From Cinnamomum chago (lineage: Eukaryota; Streptophyta; Magnoliopsida; Laurales; Lauraceae): a stretch of DNA of 64,000 nucleotides. This document shows, piece after piece, positions 23,028 to 34,962 of this stretch. The notes under the pieces are model-generated. The model saw only the letters and a program-made list of their open reading frames with translations. It did no database searches and was not told the origin of the DNA. The stretch is taken from contig CP142451.1 of NCBI GenBank assembly GCA_038049695.1, positions 69,022,001-69,086,000 of the forward strand, in the 5' to 3' direction. Both the position numbers and the translations under genes were made by a program. Position 1 is the stretch's first letter. The number at the start of each line of letters is the position of its first letter.

Positions 23028-26000
23028 ATGGATTACTATTCAGACCGTAGTTGGATGAGATGGCGAAAGTCAAGTGCCCAGATAGGTGCTACAGCTGAAT
23101 TTAGAACTGGTTGCCAAGTGTTTTTGGATTATGCGTATAGTCACCCGGAATGTGTCAATGGCCAGAACAAGATAAGATGTCCTTGTTTGAAGTGTAAGAA
23201 TGTAAATTATATGGACGGAGACATGGTCGCCTATCATTTACTTGTTAAGGGGTTCATGAATAATTACGAAGACTGCTGGTGGGCACATGGGCAGAGAAGA
23301 GACAGTGGCATCACCCAAGTACATAATCCCGGCAACAGTACCCATCGTATGAATGACATGGTCCATGATATTGCAGGGCCTGATTTTGATTGGGAACAAG
23401 ACAGAGAGCAAGTTATGAATTTTGATGCCAAAGCGTTCTTTAAGTTATTAGACGAGGGTAGCGAACCGTTGTGGCCTGGTTGCACCAAACAAACTACGTT
23501 GTCTGCAGTGGCGACATTACTTAACATCAAGGCTGATCACAACATGAGCCACGAGTGTTTTGAGTCGCTCTTGAAGGCGATTAAGAGTATGTTGCCTGAC
23601 GGTGAAAAATTGCCGAATAACTACTACTTTTGTAAGAAAATGGTGAAAAAGTTGGGTCTTGGATACCAAAAGATCGATGCATGTCCGAACAATTGTATGT
23701 TATTTTATAAGGAAAATGAACATAAGACAAAGTGCACGTTGTGCAGTCATGATCGGTTCAAGCCTAATAAAGAGGGTGTGACTACAAAAAAGACAAATAT
23801 ACCTTTTAAGATTTTAAGGTATTTTCCAATTACACATCGACTAAAAAGACTGTACATGTCTTCCAGAACAGCTGAACATATGACTTGGCATGCGAGATCT
23901 CCAGCTAAAGATGGGGAACTTAGCCATCCTGCAGATGGGAAGGCTTGGAAAGATTTCAACTTAGCACATCCTGGGTTTGCAATGGAACCCAGAAATGTGA
24001 GGCTTGGATTGTCCATTGATGGTTTCAACCCTTTTGGCCACTCAGTTGTTCCGTACTCCTGCTGGCCTGTGATTGTTACTCCGTACAACTTGCCTCCTTG
24101 GATGTGTATGAAACAGCCATACTTGTTTCTTTCACTCGTGATTCCTGGTCCCAAGAGTCCTGGAAAGAATCTTGATGTTTACTTGAGACCTCTTATAGAC
24201 GAGTTGAAGGTACTGTGGGAGGATGGAGTACAGACTTGGGATGTTTCCACGAAAACAAATTTCAACCTTAGGGCAGCTGTTATGTGGACTATCAGTGACT
24301 TTCCTGCTTATGGTATGTTATCTGGATGGAGTACACACGGAAAGATGGCTTGTCCATATTGTATGGAGCATACAAAGTCTTTCAATCTATCGCATGGTCG
24401 AAAGCCTTGCTGGTTTGACTGTCATCGTCGTTTCTTGCCGGTAGATCACCCGTTTCGAAGAAATAGAGAAAATTTCAGGGAAGGGAAAGTAGATAATGAT
24501 ATGCCTGCACCACGACTGTCTGGGACAGAGATGCTTGATCGTGTGATGCGATTGCCGGTCATTCAATTCGGTAAGATTGCTGCCTCAGAAATAATAAATG
24601 GGTTTGGCGATTCTCATAATTGGGTTCGGAGAAGCATCTTTTGGGAACTGCCCTATTGGTCTACAAATTTGATTCGTCATAATCTGGATGTGATGCATAT
24701 TGAGAAGAATGTGTTCGACAATGTATTTAGTATCGTGATGGGTGTTCCGGGCAAGACGAAAGATAATGATAAGGCACGGTTGGACATGAAAGACATCTGT
24801 AAGCGTCCTGGATTAGAACTAAACTCCTAATGGTAAGATAGTCAAACCGCATGCGAAGCACACATTGTCCAAAAAACAGGTTGAAGATGTGTGCACATGG
24901 ATTAAGTCTCTGAAACTACCAGATGGATATGCGTCAAATATTGCAAGGTGTGTTACAGGTGGGAAATTGCAAGGGCTGAAGAGTCATGACTGTCATGTGT
25001 TCATGGAGAGACTCATGCCTATAGCATTCCGGGACTTGCTTGATAAACCAATATGGGATGCTTTGACTGATCTTAGTCGTTTCTTCAAAGACATATGTTC
25101 AAAAACGTTAAATGAAAAGGACATGTCTATACTTGAGAAGAACATCATTGAGAGCACGTGTAAGCTTGAAAAAATATTCCCACCTAGTTTTTTTTACTCC
25201 ATGGAGCATTTACAAATCCATCTACCCTATGAAGCTCGTGTTGGTGGTCTAGTTCAATATAGATGGATGTATCCTTTTGAGAGGGTGATGGGAAACCTTA
25301 AGAGGAAGGTGAAAAATAGAGCTTACGTCGAGGGGTCTATATGTGAGGCATACAGTTTCGATGAGATATCTATGTTTGTCTCAGACTATTTTCCCGACGA
25401 AGTGTTGACAAAGGCCAATCGAGTCCCAAGACATGATGATGGGGGCAATGTTGAACTAAATGGTCGGCTTTCTGTATTTGGTCTACCGGGTCGCGCTTAT
25501 GGAAAAGGGAAGCGCATATTCCTCTCTGAACAAGAACTACATGCTGTACATACTTACATTCTTTTCAACTGCCAGGAGATTGACGACTTTGTCAGGTATA
25601 CATGATAAATAAAGATTTAACTTTATGTTTTATCCTGCAATCTCATATATTTAGCTGTTAATTGTTATAATATATGTATAGATCATACGATGACGAGTTA
25701 AAAGCAAATCAAATCGGCATCACTGATAAAGATATTCAACTCAGTTGTGATAAAAAAAATTCACTATGGCTAAAGGACAAAGTAAATTAGTTAAGTTAAT
25801 TTATGAATTCATTTAATTTAATTGAATTTTTTAAGTGATAATTCAGAAGTTAACAAATTTTGTGTAGGCTCTTAATGACGTTTCGATTCCTTCAAATGTA
25901 CATGTCCTAACTATGGGCCCAGACAGAGACCAAGTCTGCCGCAATGGTTATAAAGTAAATGGCTATGACTTTCATACAAAGACATATGCCCGCGGAAAAA

Positions 26001-26617
26001 GAACAACTAACACTGGAGTGTGTGTTCAAGGAGATTGTTACAATGAGCTTGGTCGTGCCTTTTACGGAGAGTTGGAGTAAGTCATTGAGTTGTCATACAA
26101 GGGTACTTATGGGGGTCAGATTAATTTGTTCAAGTGTCGTTGGTTTGATTCAGAAAAAGGGATACGTGTCGATCGACATGGAATCGTCGATATTGACGTC
26201 CATAGGTCCACGTACGTCAATGCACCATTTGTGTTGCCAACTCAAACACTACAAGTATACTACACTCCTAGTCCTATTAGGAAAAGGGATAGACCGCCTG
26301 CAGATTGGCAAGTTGTAATTCATACTATTGCGCGCACTCGTGTCCAATTAGTAAACGGGGAGTTCTACCAAGAGGAGATGTTACATAGACCTCCTGTAAT
26401 AACTGTGGATGACAATGATGAACTGACATAGTTAGTGGGTGGAGATGAATATGATGAATTGGATCCTGAGTCAGTACCTGTGCCAGTTGACAGTGACACT
26501 GAGGAAGAAGAGTTATTGACTGAAACTGGTACTGAAACTGAATCTGAAGAAGATGATGGTTATGAATCTCCACATGATGTTCAAGATGATTCTGAATCAG
26601 ACAACGATTGTCATTAA
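23028..26617 (+). pseudogene. TNP2-like CACTA transposase gene, broken
   Basis: It starts MDYYSDRSWMRWRK, the transposase-associated domain with CPCLKCKN near residue 60. The main tnp2 domain follows (LGLSIDGFNPFG, MHIEKNVFDNVF), then a DUF4218 block (KSHDCHVFMERLMPIAFRDL; HLPYEARVGGLVQYRWMYPFER). Introns are likely at 25596-25681 and 25782-25867, with GT and AG borders. The last exon gives the DUF4216-type end (NTGVCVQGDCYNELG; YVNAPFVLPTQTLQVYY), and an acidic tail may extend to 26617. Two faults are visible: one extra T near 24825 shifts the frame where relatives read LNPNGKIVKPHA, and a TAA at 26078-26080 stands inside the C-terminal domain. Normally this enzyme cuts at the CACTA ends. 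Confidence 0.93.
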
Positions 26618-26819
26618 ACTGTATGTTTAGTTTTATTTGCATTACGTATAGTTACATATATACATGTTCTCTATATATTTGTCATATTCATGTGCCTCTC
26701 GTCTATAGTTGTTGTAGTTAACTATTGCAAACAATTACATGTTATTATTGTCATTTTATTTGTGTATGTATAGATCAAATAAGTCATAATAACATCATGA
26801 AATTTTTATTTATGTAGAT

Positions 26820-28350
26820 GGCTTCTTCATCAGCGCCAAGAAAGCGCGGCTTGGGTCGGGGTCCGAATCAGATCCCGAAGGCCCCGGCTAATCCGGATGA
26901 GCGGATTCTCATTCAGATGCGACCTCATCCGGACAGCACGTAAGTTATCTACCTCATCCCGTTTAAAATAAGATTGCTTATCTTTAATGTAAATTGTTGT
27001 ATATTTCAGTGACTTTGCAGATAGCAAGATTGTGAAATGCATTTCACAGCTTTGTTTGCAGAACTGGCCTACGCCAGCGACTACGTGGGCGAGCACACCT
27101 CTCACCCACAAGGATGCATTTTGGACGGAATTTCAGGTATTTTTAATTAATTCCATAAGATAATATCATTACTGAACTAATATTGTTTAATAGTGTTGGA
27201 CTGCATTATCACGGTTTTAATATTAATGGTTATTGTATTTTTATTTGCAAAAAAGGTATAGATGGGACGACGCGCACGCAGCCACGATACAGACACTTTT
27301 CTGGCAAAAGTGCGCCGTCCGAACAAAAGATAACTTGAGTAAAGAACGGCAAAAAGCTTTGTAGAATGCTCAGATCTACCATCCAGGGCAGGCCGAGGAG
27401 TACATGCACGAGTACAGCCCCTGGTGGTGTGCCCCCACCATATGGGCTGGCATCTGTGAGCAATGGAAAGCTGAAAGCTGGGTTAAGAGATGTAGGACTG
27501 CCGCCGTGAATAGAGCCTCAAGTGCATCTGAAGGCAACAAGGCACCAGGCACGTATAAAGGCGGCAGTATATCCCAGCTGCAGCATGTTGCTGCTACGTA
27601 TTTTCCAAAGTTTTTGTTTTTTTTTTTTATGTTTACAATCATGGTATTAGTATGAGAGCATGTGATTAATATATATACATATGTGTGGATCCCGATTTAT
27701 ATTTGTAGGAGGCTAGTTCCCAGGGTCAGCCTATCCATTGGCTAGATGTCTACGTGGCGACCCGCGATGGTCTGCCTGAGGCTGTCCGGATAGTAGTAAG
27801 TTTTTATAACTTGTATATGTTGTTTATAAATTTTAATGTCATTCTTTAGGGTAACTATTTATTTATATTATATATATGCATATTTTTAACCTGATGACAG
27901 GAGACTTATAAGACATTGATGGACGAGCGCTATCCTGAGGGCATCCCGCGGCCGCCGATAGATCAAGAGTTGTGGGAGAGGGCATCGGTTGTCAAGAAGA
28001 ACTACGTTAAAGACCAAGGACAACGACGACGACCGACAGCGAGTGGCACAGGCAGCTCTAGTAGCCAGTCTACGTAGTCATCATGCCATCCGATGCCACA
28101 TACTGCTGCTGACTGTGTGAGAGCGATCTGTCAAGATCGTGATCTCCTTCGTACACTGCGTGTGCATCTGCAGTCCCTGGATCCTGATGAGCTAGCAGAG
28201 GCAGTGGCGACAGCAGCACAGCAGGAGACTGATGACCAGGTAATCTTACTATTTAGTACAATCAACTTAATCACTTAATTATATATTATATACTATATGT
28301 TTAACATGTTTTATTCTTTTGTTCCAGGCACGTTTGGGCGATAATGCGTG
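26820..28350 (+). pseudogene. TNPA-like CACTA gene (Transposase_24 / Ptta type), broken
   Basis: Short exons are inferred: 26820-26940 starting MASSSAPRKRGLGRGPNQ, 27011-27136 with IVKCISQLCLQNWPTP, about 27257-27600 with WDDAHAATIQTLFWQKC and YKGGSISQLQHVAA, 27711-27797 with HWLDVYVATRDGL, and 27901 onward with YPEGIPRPPIDQELW. The last exon ends LGDNA near 28350. This order matches the plant Ptta/En/Spm transposase family (PF03004), whose products bind subterminal repeats. Stops at 27361-27363 and about 28075 within otherwise conserved sequence make it a pseudogene unless splicing differs. Confidence 0.82.
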
Positions 28351-29081
28351 AGATCTATTCATGTATTCTCTTCATCTTGTTCTACCTTTGTACTTATCTA
28401 CCTTCGACTTTGATAAGTGCTAACATTACTAAACTAATTATTTTCTTTCTGAGTACTGCTATGTTTGTCTAATCCCAAGTATTTGGCATCAATAAATCTT
28501 TGTGCATTGTTTTTTCATTTTTAGCTTTGCTGTGTTAATCATAGCTACAATGGTTAGAACTTTGTGGTCTTTTTTTCATTTATTATTTGTGGATATGCTG
28601 ACAACCTATTCTTGTTCTGGTTTCACCATTTCAAACATTTCAATTTATAAGGACTTGAACTTGGGACCATATGTTAGTAGACAAGGAATCAGGTTTCAAT
28701 CTCAAAGTGTTAATTTTTTCAATGTTATTGTAATTCAATCTCAAAGGACTAGAACTTGGGACTTCCCCACTTGTTCTTTCCAAGGGTGTTATTGCGTCTT
28801 TTTTGCTATTGTAACAACATTTTATTCATTTTCATAAAACAATAACATGTTTAAAGAACAATAAAAGTTATTCTTCTTAAAGGAAAGTTATGAAATGAAA
28901 TATCTGAGCTTAACTTTGGAGAATGTTTTTAAGAATAGGCTGAACAGGGTAGGTTGCCATCTATGTTGTTGTTTTTTGTTGATTTTGTTATCATTGCTAT
29001 CATTGTTGTTGTTGTTATTGGAGTTGCCCTTCAATATATTATTTTAGTTTTGCTGACCACCTTCATCTTATTCTTTCATAG
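28351..29081. other. Non-coding stretch before the captured exons
   Basis: T-rich and intron-like, with TTGTTGTTGTT repeats near 28990-29020. The last 60-100 bp before 29082 probably came along with the bZIP exon as its upstream intron. The capture breakpoint is not visible. Confidence 0.45.
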
Positions 29082-29159
29082 GATGAACGTGAACTAAAGA
29101 GACAGAGGAGGAAGCAGTCGAATAGGGAGTCAGCAAGGAGGTCAAGATTACGCAAACAG
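29082..29159 (+). pseudogene. Captured exon of a G-box-binding bZIP factor
   Basis: A 78-bp phase-0 exon lies between CTTATTCTTTCATAG and a GTCTGC donor. It encodes RKQSNRESARRSRLRKQ preceded by DERELKRQR, the DNA-binding basic region of plant GBF-type bZIP proteins. In GBF genes the basic region sits on a small exon of just this kind, so the copy kept its intron borders and came from genomic DNA. The leucine zipper and N-terminal Pro-rich part are absent. It lies in a CACTA element with the same polarity as the transposase genes, so it is a fragment and not a working gene. Confidence 0.88.
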
Positions 29160-29599
29160 GTCTGCATATCATTTCATCCTTCTAATCAATGTCTTTCTCT
29201 TTCTTTGGAATCTCTGCAGATAACTCCTTTTAAAATAGCCTGAAGATGGTCTGCAACATAATCCCATTGGATAACACCAAAAGCAATCTTTAGCATTAAA
29301 AATATGCTGTAGTTTTCTGAATTTTCTTTTATTCATGCACAACCATTTCGTCTACGTTACCCACACATGCAAGTATTATATGTGATTTGATTTTGTTTTG
29401 TAGCTGCATTTTATTTTAATTGTATATATGTTATCTTCTAAAAAAACATGCCAATTTAGAAAACATATTGAAACAGTAAACAACCATGTCCACACTGCTT
29501 TTGCAAATTCACAGAACCCCACCTACAGATGTTTATCAACAGTGGCCATTGAGAAAATATTTTAAGAAAATCACAAAAAAAAATAAAAATAAAAATAAG

Positions 29600-29824
29600 A
29601 TTGGTGTGGATCCTAATGTAGATCCTGAGCTAGCTATTACTCTTCGAGTTTCAATGGAAAAGGAGAGGGCAAGGCAAGAAGCTGCTGCTAAAAAGGCTGC
29701 AGAAGATGCTGCTAGGCAAGAAAAAGAAGGGGAACAAGCTTCAAGTTCTCAAGATGCTCCCATGGCTGAACCTGTGAATAGCAGTTCGGGTCCTGGGGCT
29801 GACAACAAAAGATCTGATCTAACG
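29600..29824 (+). pseudogene. Captured exon of proteasome subunit RPN10
   Basis: About 75 codons encode GVDPNVDPELAITLRVSMEK, then RARQEAAAKKAAEDAARQEK, SSSQDAPMAEP and a DNKRSDLT end before a GTTAGT donor. This is the stretch of plant RPN10 (26S proteasome non-ATPase subunit 4) around its first ubiquitin-interacting motif. Plant RPN10 usually has LALALRVSMEEER here, so the copy has diverged at the motif (AITLRVSMEKER). The von Willebrand A domain is missing. The left edge is replaced by an A-rich sequence, which may mark the capture breakpoint. The exon is still an open frame. Confidence 0.9.
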
Positions 29825-29849
29825 GTTAGTCGCATCCTTTTTATTAACG

Positions 29850-30407
29850 AATAGCTTTTTTTTCCCCTTTTTGGGAGGCAAGTCAATATATTAATAAAAA
29901 AAGGTTGGGCGGAACCCACCATACAACAAAGAGTCAGCTCTATTATGACAATCTAGTAAGGTGACCAGCTATGCAGAACATACAGTGACTAACAGCAGGT
30001 GAGCAACATAAGAAGACATCCAAAAGAAAGGTGAGGAGATCAAAAACAGATAGAGCTCATAAGTTGGGCCAGCTGAATAAATTAATAAAGAATATGATAC
30101 CCCTGGGTAGTGCAGGAACTCACATTCAGAAAAAAGCATAACATCACAGCATAAATAAAATCAAGAGATGACAAAGAACAAACTGAGTTCAATGAAATTA
30201 GAAAACCATGCAAATATGATTTAAAAAATTGGGCTAACCCAAAACAAGTTGAATCTGAGCCCAGATCAGCTCAACTCAACTCAAATATGCTTTTCACTAG
30301 GGTGGTGCAAGAGTGTGGTGCAAGAGTGTCATGCATCACAGGGCGGTGGTGGTAGTAGCTGTTCACTAGGGTGGTTTTTCAACATGTCAGCTCGGCAAAT
30401 GAGGGGG
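29850..30407 (-). pseudogene. LINE 3' tail remnant and low-information spacer
   Basis: On the minus strand, GTATGGTGGGTTCCGCCCAACC then TTTTTTTATTAATATATTGAC resembles the 3' untranslated tail of plant L1 elements. On the plus strand, the two sides of the solo LTR (ACATGTCAGCTCGGCAAATGA and CAGATATGTTAGCTAAGGAC) read like the end of a LINE RNase H domain (ADMLAKDRAV), so a second LINE scrap may have been the target of the LTR. Confidence 0.35.
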
Positions 30408-33400
30408 TGTCGCGACCCCGGACCGGGAATCCTAATCCGGGATCGGGACATTATCTGAATAATGATTAATGATGATTACCTACATCCAGAAGATACAACT
30501 TATTAAATTTCCCACAGGTGTCCGCGGTGAGGATATCGCAACCATCAATGAATGTTTCTTTAAAGTGCGGAAGCGTATGGCAAATCAAATAGTCAATCCA
30601 TCCTTGGTCATCAAGGCAATAACACAAGTCTAAACACTGTATCAGAATGAGCAATGATCTATAGCATGTTACCCAAGTAAGTTAAAGTTTATACAATTAA
30701 CATTTAATTACATTTCCCCAAAAATAGAGGCCAACAAAGGCCAATATACAAAATACCAATTCCAAAGAATGGTTAAACAGTTCCCCAAAATGGTAAGTCT
30801 CTTAAAACCATCAAACGTCTACATGACGTCATCGGCACGCCACTCAACCAACTGCTGCGGTTCTACGACCGCCTCCTCGGGATAACCGACGGCGGGACCT
30901 GAGTAACAAAGAGTAGGTCAAACACGACGGTTTGGCAAATGGAGGAAATATAATGACAATAAGGGAATACATGAATTTCTCTTCAAAACATGAAAACCTA
31001 TTTAAACGACAATTTCTCTAAACGAGATAAAGCATTTATTCAAATACAAGGATGCAATGTAAAAACATGTACGGTGACCAAGGGAACGGGGAACAAGCAA
31101 GATGGCGACCACACGAAGCTAAGTCCTCTATCACTACGGTGATAGAGCAATAACTAGGCCCTGATCTCAGTCACTCGAGGCGAGGAGAAACAGGAGATCT
31201 CATATAAATACATATACAATACTATACATGACCACGGTAGCGAGCCGGGCATCGGGGACCACAGTAGCAATCTGCGGCATCGGGATAAGACCACGGTAAT
31301 GACCGGGTAGCGGGATCCAAACTGCAGCTGGCGGGACAAGAGGGGGATCTCCAAGTCGATGGATCAGACCAACAGGGTTATCCAAGCTTAGTGGTGCCGA
31401 CTCATAGGTCAAATACAATCGAGACATATGCAATGAAATCAAGTACAAGTACATAAACAAGCGGGCAAGGCGGGGGGTGCTCAAGGGCACACTATCATAT
31501 CAAGTGGTGCAATGCACTTCGGGTCAAGTAACCATTTCAAGTGTACAACCATGCTTTCGGGAAACAAGACAAGTAGTGCAAATCTTGGGATCAGTAAAGT
31601 ACTATAAACAATTGACATTTCGGGAAAACATCTATTTGAAAATGGATAGCGACCCCGTATGTCGATCACATAGCAATTTGGTACTCTTTGAGTTTGGGGA
31701 CATTCCGGGCTCCTTATACACTTAAATCTTTTCAAAACTATGAATGAAAACCTTGTGATATGGTTTCTTCCTCAAATGGCCTCATACAATGCCTAACAAA
31801 TCTCCATGATATGGAGGGGTTCCCAAAGAGTAGTCCCAATGCGTTGAAACAGTCAAACGTTGTCCAAAACATAACCTAAGCCAGACGACCCGCATCGCTC
31901 GAGCGAACTGTAGGGTTCGCTCGAGCGAGTCGCTCGCTGGGAAGGTTGTCTGGGTGAGTTCGCTCGAGAGAACTCATTGGGTCGAGCGGTTATTTAAATG
32001 CGTTCGAGCGAACAACTCACTGGAATTAGTTCTGGGATTACCGCTCGAACGACCAAGGGTCCGCTCGAGCGACCCAGCTATTGGAATGCTCCGAACCATT
32101 TCTGGACAGGTCGCTCGAGCGAAGTGTCATGGTCGCTCGAGCGAACTGTCCAGGAACAGATTCCGGACCAGTTCAGCTCCTCTCTATTTCTCCTTTTTAC
32201 AACCTCCTTTTAGCCCTTCTTACACATCAAGTGAGGAGTCTAAAAACCCCTTTCCAACAACCTCAAATCTCAAATAACCTCCATCCCATTCTTCTCCATC
32301 ACAATACATTCAATACAAGGGAGAAGGGAGAAGGAAAACATTTCACAACATAAACTTTTGAAACAAAACAAGAAGACATTCAATGCTATGAGCTACCTCC
32401 TCTCTATGATCATAATTATGCCATTAATACTCTAGCATGAGCATTCATTTCAACACAAAACAATAAATATGCATTAATGGAAAGTAACCAAAATCCATGA
32501 AAGCTTTGTAAAATCATTCATCCACTTGCCTCAAGTCTTCTAACAATAGAAATCAAGCTCTAACAATCTCCAAAGACAATGGTCCAAGCTACAAGGCAAA
32601 AATCCCCAAAATAAAGCCCTAAAATGGTCAAACAATGAGATAATAATGAAACCTTCCAATAATAAAGGTGGGGCTTCTCTATGGCCAAAGGAATACAAAT
32701 CTAGAAGATGAAGGGTAATACTTACTTGCAAGGTCCTCTAATGGCAATGGTAAGCTCAAAGGAAATCTTGAAATGGATGGTTTGCTCCACAAAACTATTG
32801 AAGGAAAGCTCTCAAGGAGATGAAGAAGGTGATGGCCTCCAATCCCCTCTTGGTGCAAGTTTGGGAGTGGATTGAGTGATGGAAAGCAAGAAGAAGAAGG
32901 AGTTGCTCACAAAGCCCTAGTTCTCTCTCTTGTGCTGGAAAATGACAATGGAAGGGAAGGGTCTCCTATGGTAGCAAGTGAGGAGTGGGCTCGACCACTA
33001 ACAATCTACTTAGGCTGAAATCATCTCTCTCGGGACCTCGGATGAATTCGACGAAGAAGGAAGAAATGTTCGTCGAAATATCTAGTTTCCAAAAAGTATA
33101 GGTTTCGCGGGCTTCGGGAATATCAAGTTTTGGGTACAGATTTGGTGCACAATGACTGTTTTGCCCCCAAGGTCAAAATTCGGGTTTCGGGATCTCAAAC
33201 GGAGTCGGGATCAACCTGAAAGTTGTAGAGCTTAACAATACCGATAAAACAAGATTAAAACAATGAATGCGAAATCTCCGATAAACCTCAATCATATGCA
33301 ATGTCATGAAAAGGAAACCCCCGAAGGGTCCCACTAAGCACCAAGCAATCAAAAATCCCCCAAAACTAATTCGAAAGCTATTCCAAACCCAACTTAGTCA

Positions 33401-33476
33401 AGATCACTAATCAAGCTTAGCACTAGCACGCAACTTAATTAGCACTAATCGGGCTCACTCGGGTCGGGGTCTTACA
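30408..33476 (-). mobile_element. Solo LTR, 3.07 kb, Ty3/gypsy-like, inside the CACTA element
   Basis: Ends are TGTCGCGACCCCGG and CGGGTCGGGGTCTTACA, flanked by GGGGG on both sides (30403-30407 and 33477-33481), a perfect 5-bp target duplication. No gag or pol is present, so it is a solo LTR left by recombination between two LTRs. Read on the minus strand its start (TGTAAGACCCCGACCC, then GATTAGTGCTAATTAA) resembles the start of the LTR at 55692 (TGTAACACCCCAACCC, then GATTAGTGCAAATTAA), so both belong to related families, possibly Del/Tekay by length and ends. Strand is relative to that copy. Confidence 0.87.
31896..32143. promoter_or_regulatory. Cluster of CGCTCGAGCG palindromes in a solo LTR
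   Basis: Five perfect 10-bp palindromes CGCTCGAGCG begin at 31896, 31918, 32062, 32112 and 32134, and several one-base variants lie between them (CGTTCGAGCG, CGCTCGAACG, CGCTCGAGAG). Each carries three CpG sites. A dimeric-protein binding site or hairpin role is inferred, not shown. Confidence 0.7.
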
Positions 33477-33797
33477 GGGGGCAGATATGTTAGCTAAGGA
33501 CAGAGCAGTTACTAATGTTTTTTAGAGCGTTTCTTCTATACAGTGCGTTTTTGAAGAGCCTACCACTTAAATACCCTTGGAAGGGGATAGGTCTAAGTGG
33601 AGTGGAAAGTGTTTTTCCATGAGAACTATTAGCCCCACACGCGATATGTGAAATGAATAAGTAATTATTTGATAATGAGCAAGTAATATACTTCTATTTG
33701 GTTGGGCATTTAAAGTTACATAAGCTCTTTGCGTATGCATGATTTCTATTTCAATGGTACTGCTTGATCTTCTGACTGTTAATATGCTTAATTGAAT

Positions 33798-34192
33798 CTG
33801 GGAGGACCTGCTCCAGCTCTCATCAAGGCTGAAGTGCCATGGTCTACCCGGAGAAGCAACCTCTCTGAAAAGGAACGTGTTTTGAAGACTGTGAAAGGGA
33901 AATGAAGTTTAGATGTGTTTGTACTTTAATGGGTGACTTCAGACATGTCTTTTTTTCATGTATATAATTCTTGATGATTGGAAAACTATGTTGCATGGAG
34001 TCTTTAAAATTAGAAACCTACCTGTGTATGTCACATTTAGGACATGAACTATGTGTTAATGATTTCTTTAATTAGATGAAGTTTAGCTATGTTTGTACTT
34101 TAATGGTTAGCTTCGGACATGTCTAAAGTGCCATGGTCTGCCCGGAGAAGCAACCTCTCTGAAAAGGAACGTGTTTCGAAGACTGTGAAAGG
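33798..34192 (+). pseudogene. Captured eIF(iso)4G exon, present twice
   Basis: At 33798-33899 the frame reads [14 protein letters not shown], then [19 protein letters not shown], the start of the MIF4G region of plant eIF4G/eIF(iso)4G, which binds eIF4A in cap-dependent translation. A second copy of the last part (34126-34192, [21 protein letters not shown]) ends at a clean GG|GTAAGG donor. In the first copy the donor has decayed. Only this exon is present, so no function is expected. The polarity is that of the other captured exons. Confidence 0.85.
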
Positions 34193-34375
34193 GTAAGGAA
34201 GTTTAGATGTGTTTGTACTTTAATGGTTAGCTTCAGACATGTCTTTTTTTCATGTATATAATTCTTGAAGATTGGAAAACTATGTTGCATGGAGTCTCTA
34301 AAATTAGCAACCCACCTGTGTAGGTCACATCTAGGACAAGAAACTGTGTGTTAATGATTTCTTTCATTATTAACT
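33832..34375. repeat. Two tandem copies of a 294-bp unit containing the eIF(iso)4G exon
   Basis: AAGTGCCATGGTCT at 33832 recurs at 34126, and the downstream intron (GATGTGTTTGTACTTTAATGG, CATGTATATAATTCTTGA, GGAAAACTATGTTGCATGG) follows in both copies. A third short echo of the intron start lies at 34075-34124. The duplication took place after or during capture, because it spans exon and intron alike. Confidence 0.9.
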
Positions 34376-34962
34376 TTAACATCATTTGTAGCTGATAAAA
34401 TGTTATTATTTGTTTTTTTTTAATTCGAGTAATATTTTTACTCGATTATTTAGAGTAAGATTTGGGCACATATTTTTATGGGATACCGATAAATAAGTCT
34501 TATACTTCAATTGAATGCAGAGTATATATCCCGCAGTTCATAACTTTCACTTGTTTTACTTTAAATGCAGAGTCTTATACTTCATTTGTTTTACTTTCAC
34601 TTCGAGGCTCTAGTTTCCGTACATACTTTTTCCTTTCCGTATCGTAACTTCTCTCACTCTCCCTCCCCTGCGCAGGTAGCAACCCTCCATCTGTCTCGCT
34701 CTCCCTCCATTCGAAAACCCCCAAATCATCGAAAACCCTCAAACTCTCTCGACTCTTTCTCGGTTTCCAGGCAGCATAAAACAGAGGAAGGGAACGAAGA
34801 AGAGGAGGAAAAGAGGAAGAAAAAAAGAGAGAGGAAGAGGAAAAGAAATGCCTTGAAAACTCAGGTATAAGGTATGGGTTTTTTCTTATCAGATTACATG
34901 TTCTGATGTCCAAACACTATAAGGCCAGACTTGGACTCGGGCCTTCATCATGCAGTAGACTT
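34376..34962. other. CT-rich then purine-rich stretch, possible captured leader exon
   Basis: A CTCTCCCTCC-rich part (34645-34720) is followed by a GAAGAGGAGG-rich part (34780-34850), ending in AACTCAG before GTATAAGG. The layout mirrors that of 18930-20147 at the other end of the transposon. No protein family is recognised. Confidence 0.35.

Noticed and set aside
29082-34192. A genuine host gene with bZIP, RPN10 and eIF(iso)4G exons
   Set aside because: The parts come from three unrelated conserved genes and lie between intact CACTA termini, so capture is far likelier than a native fusion.
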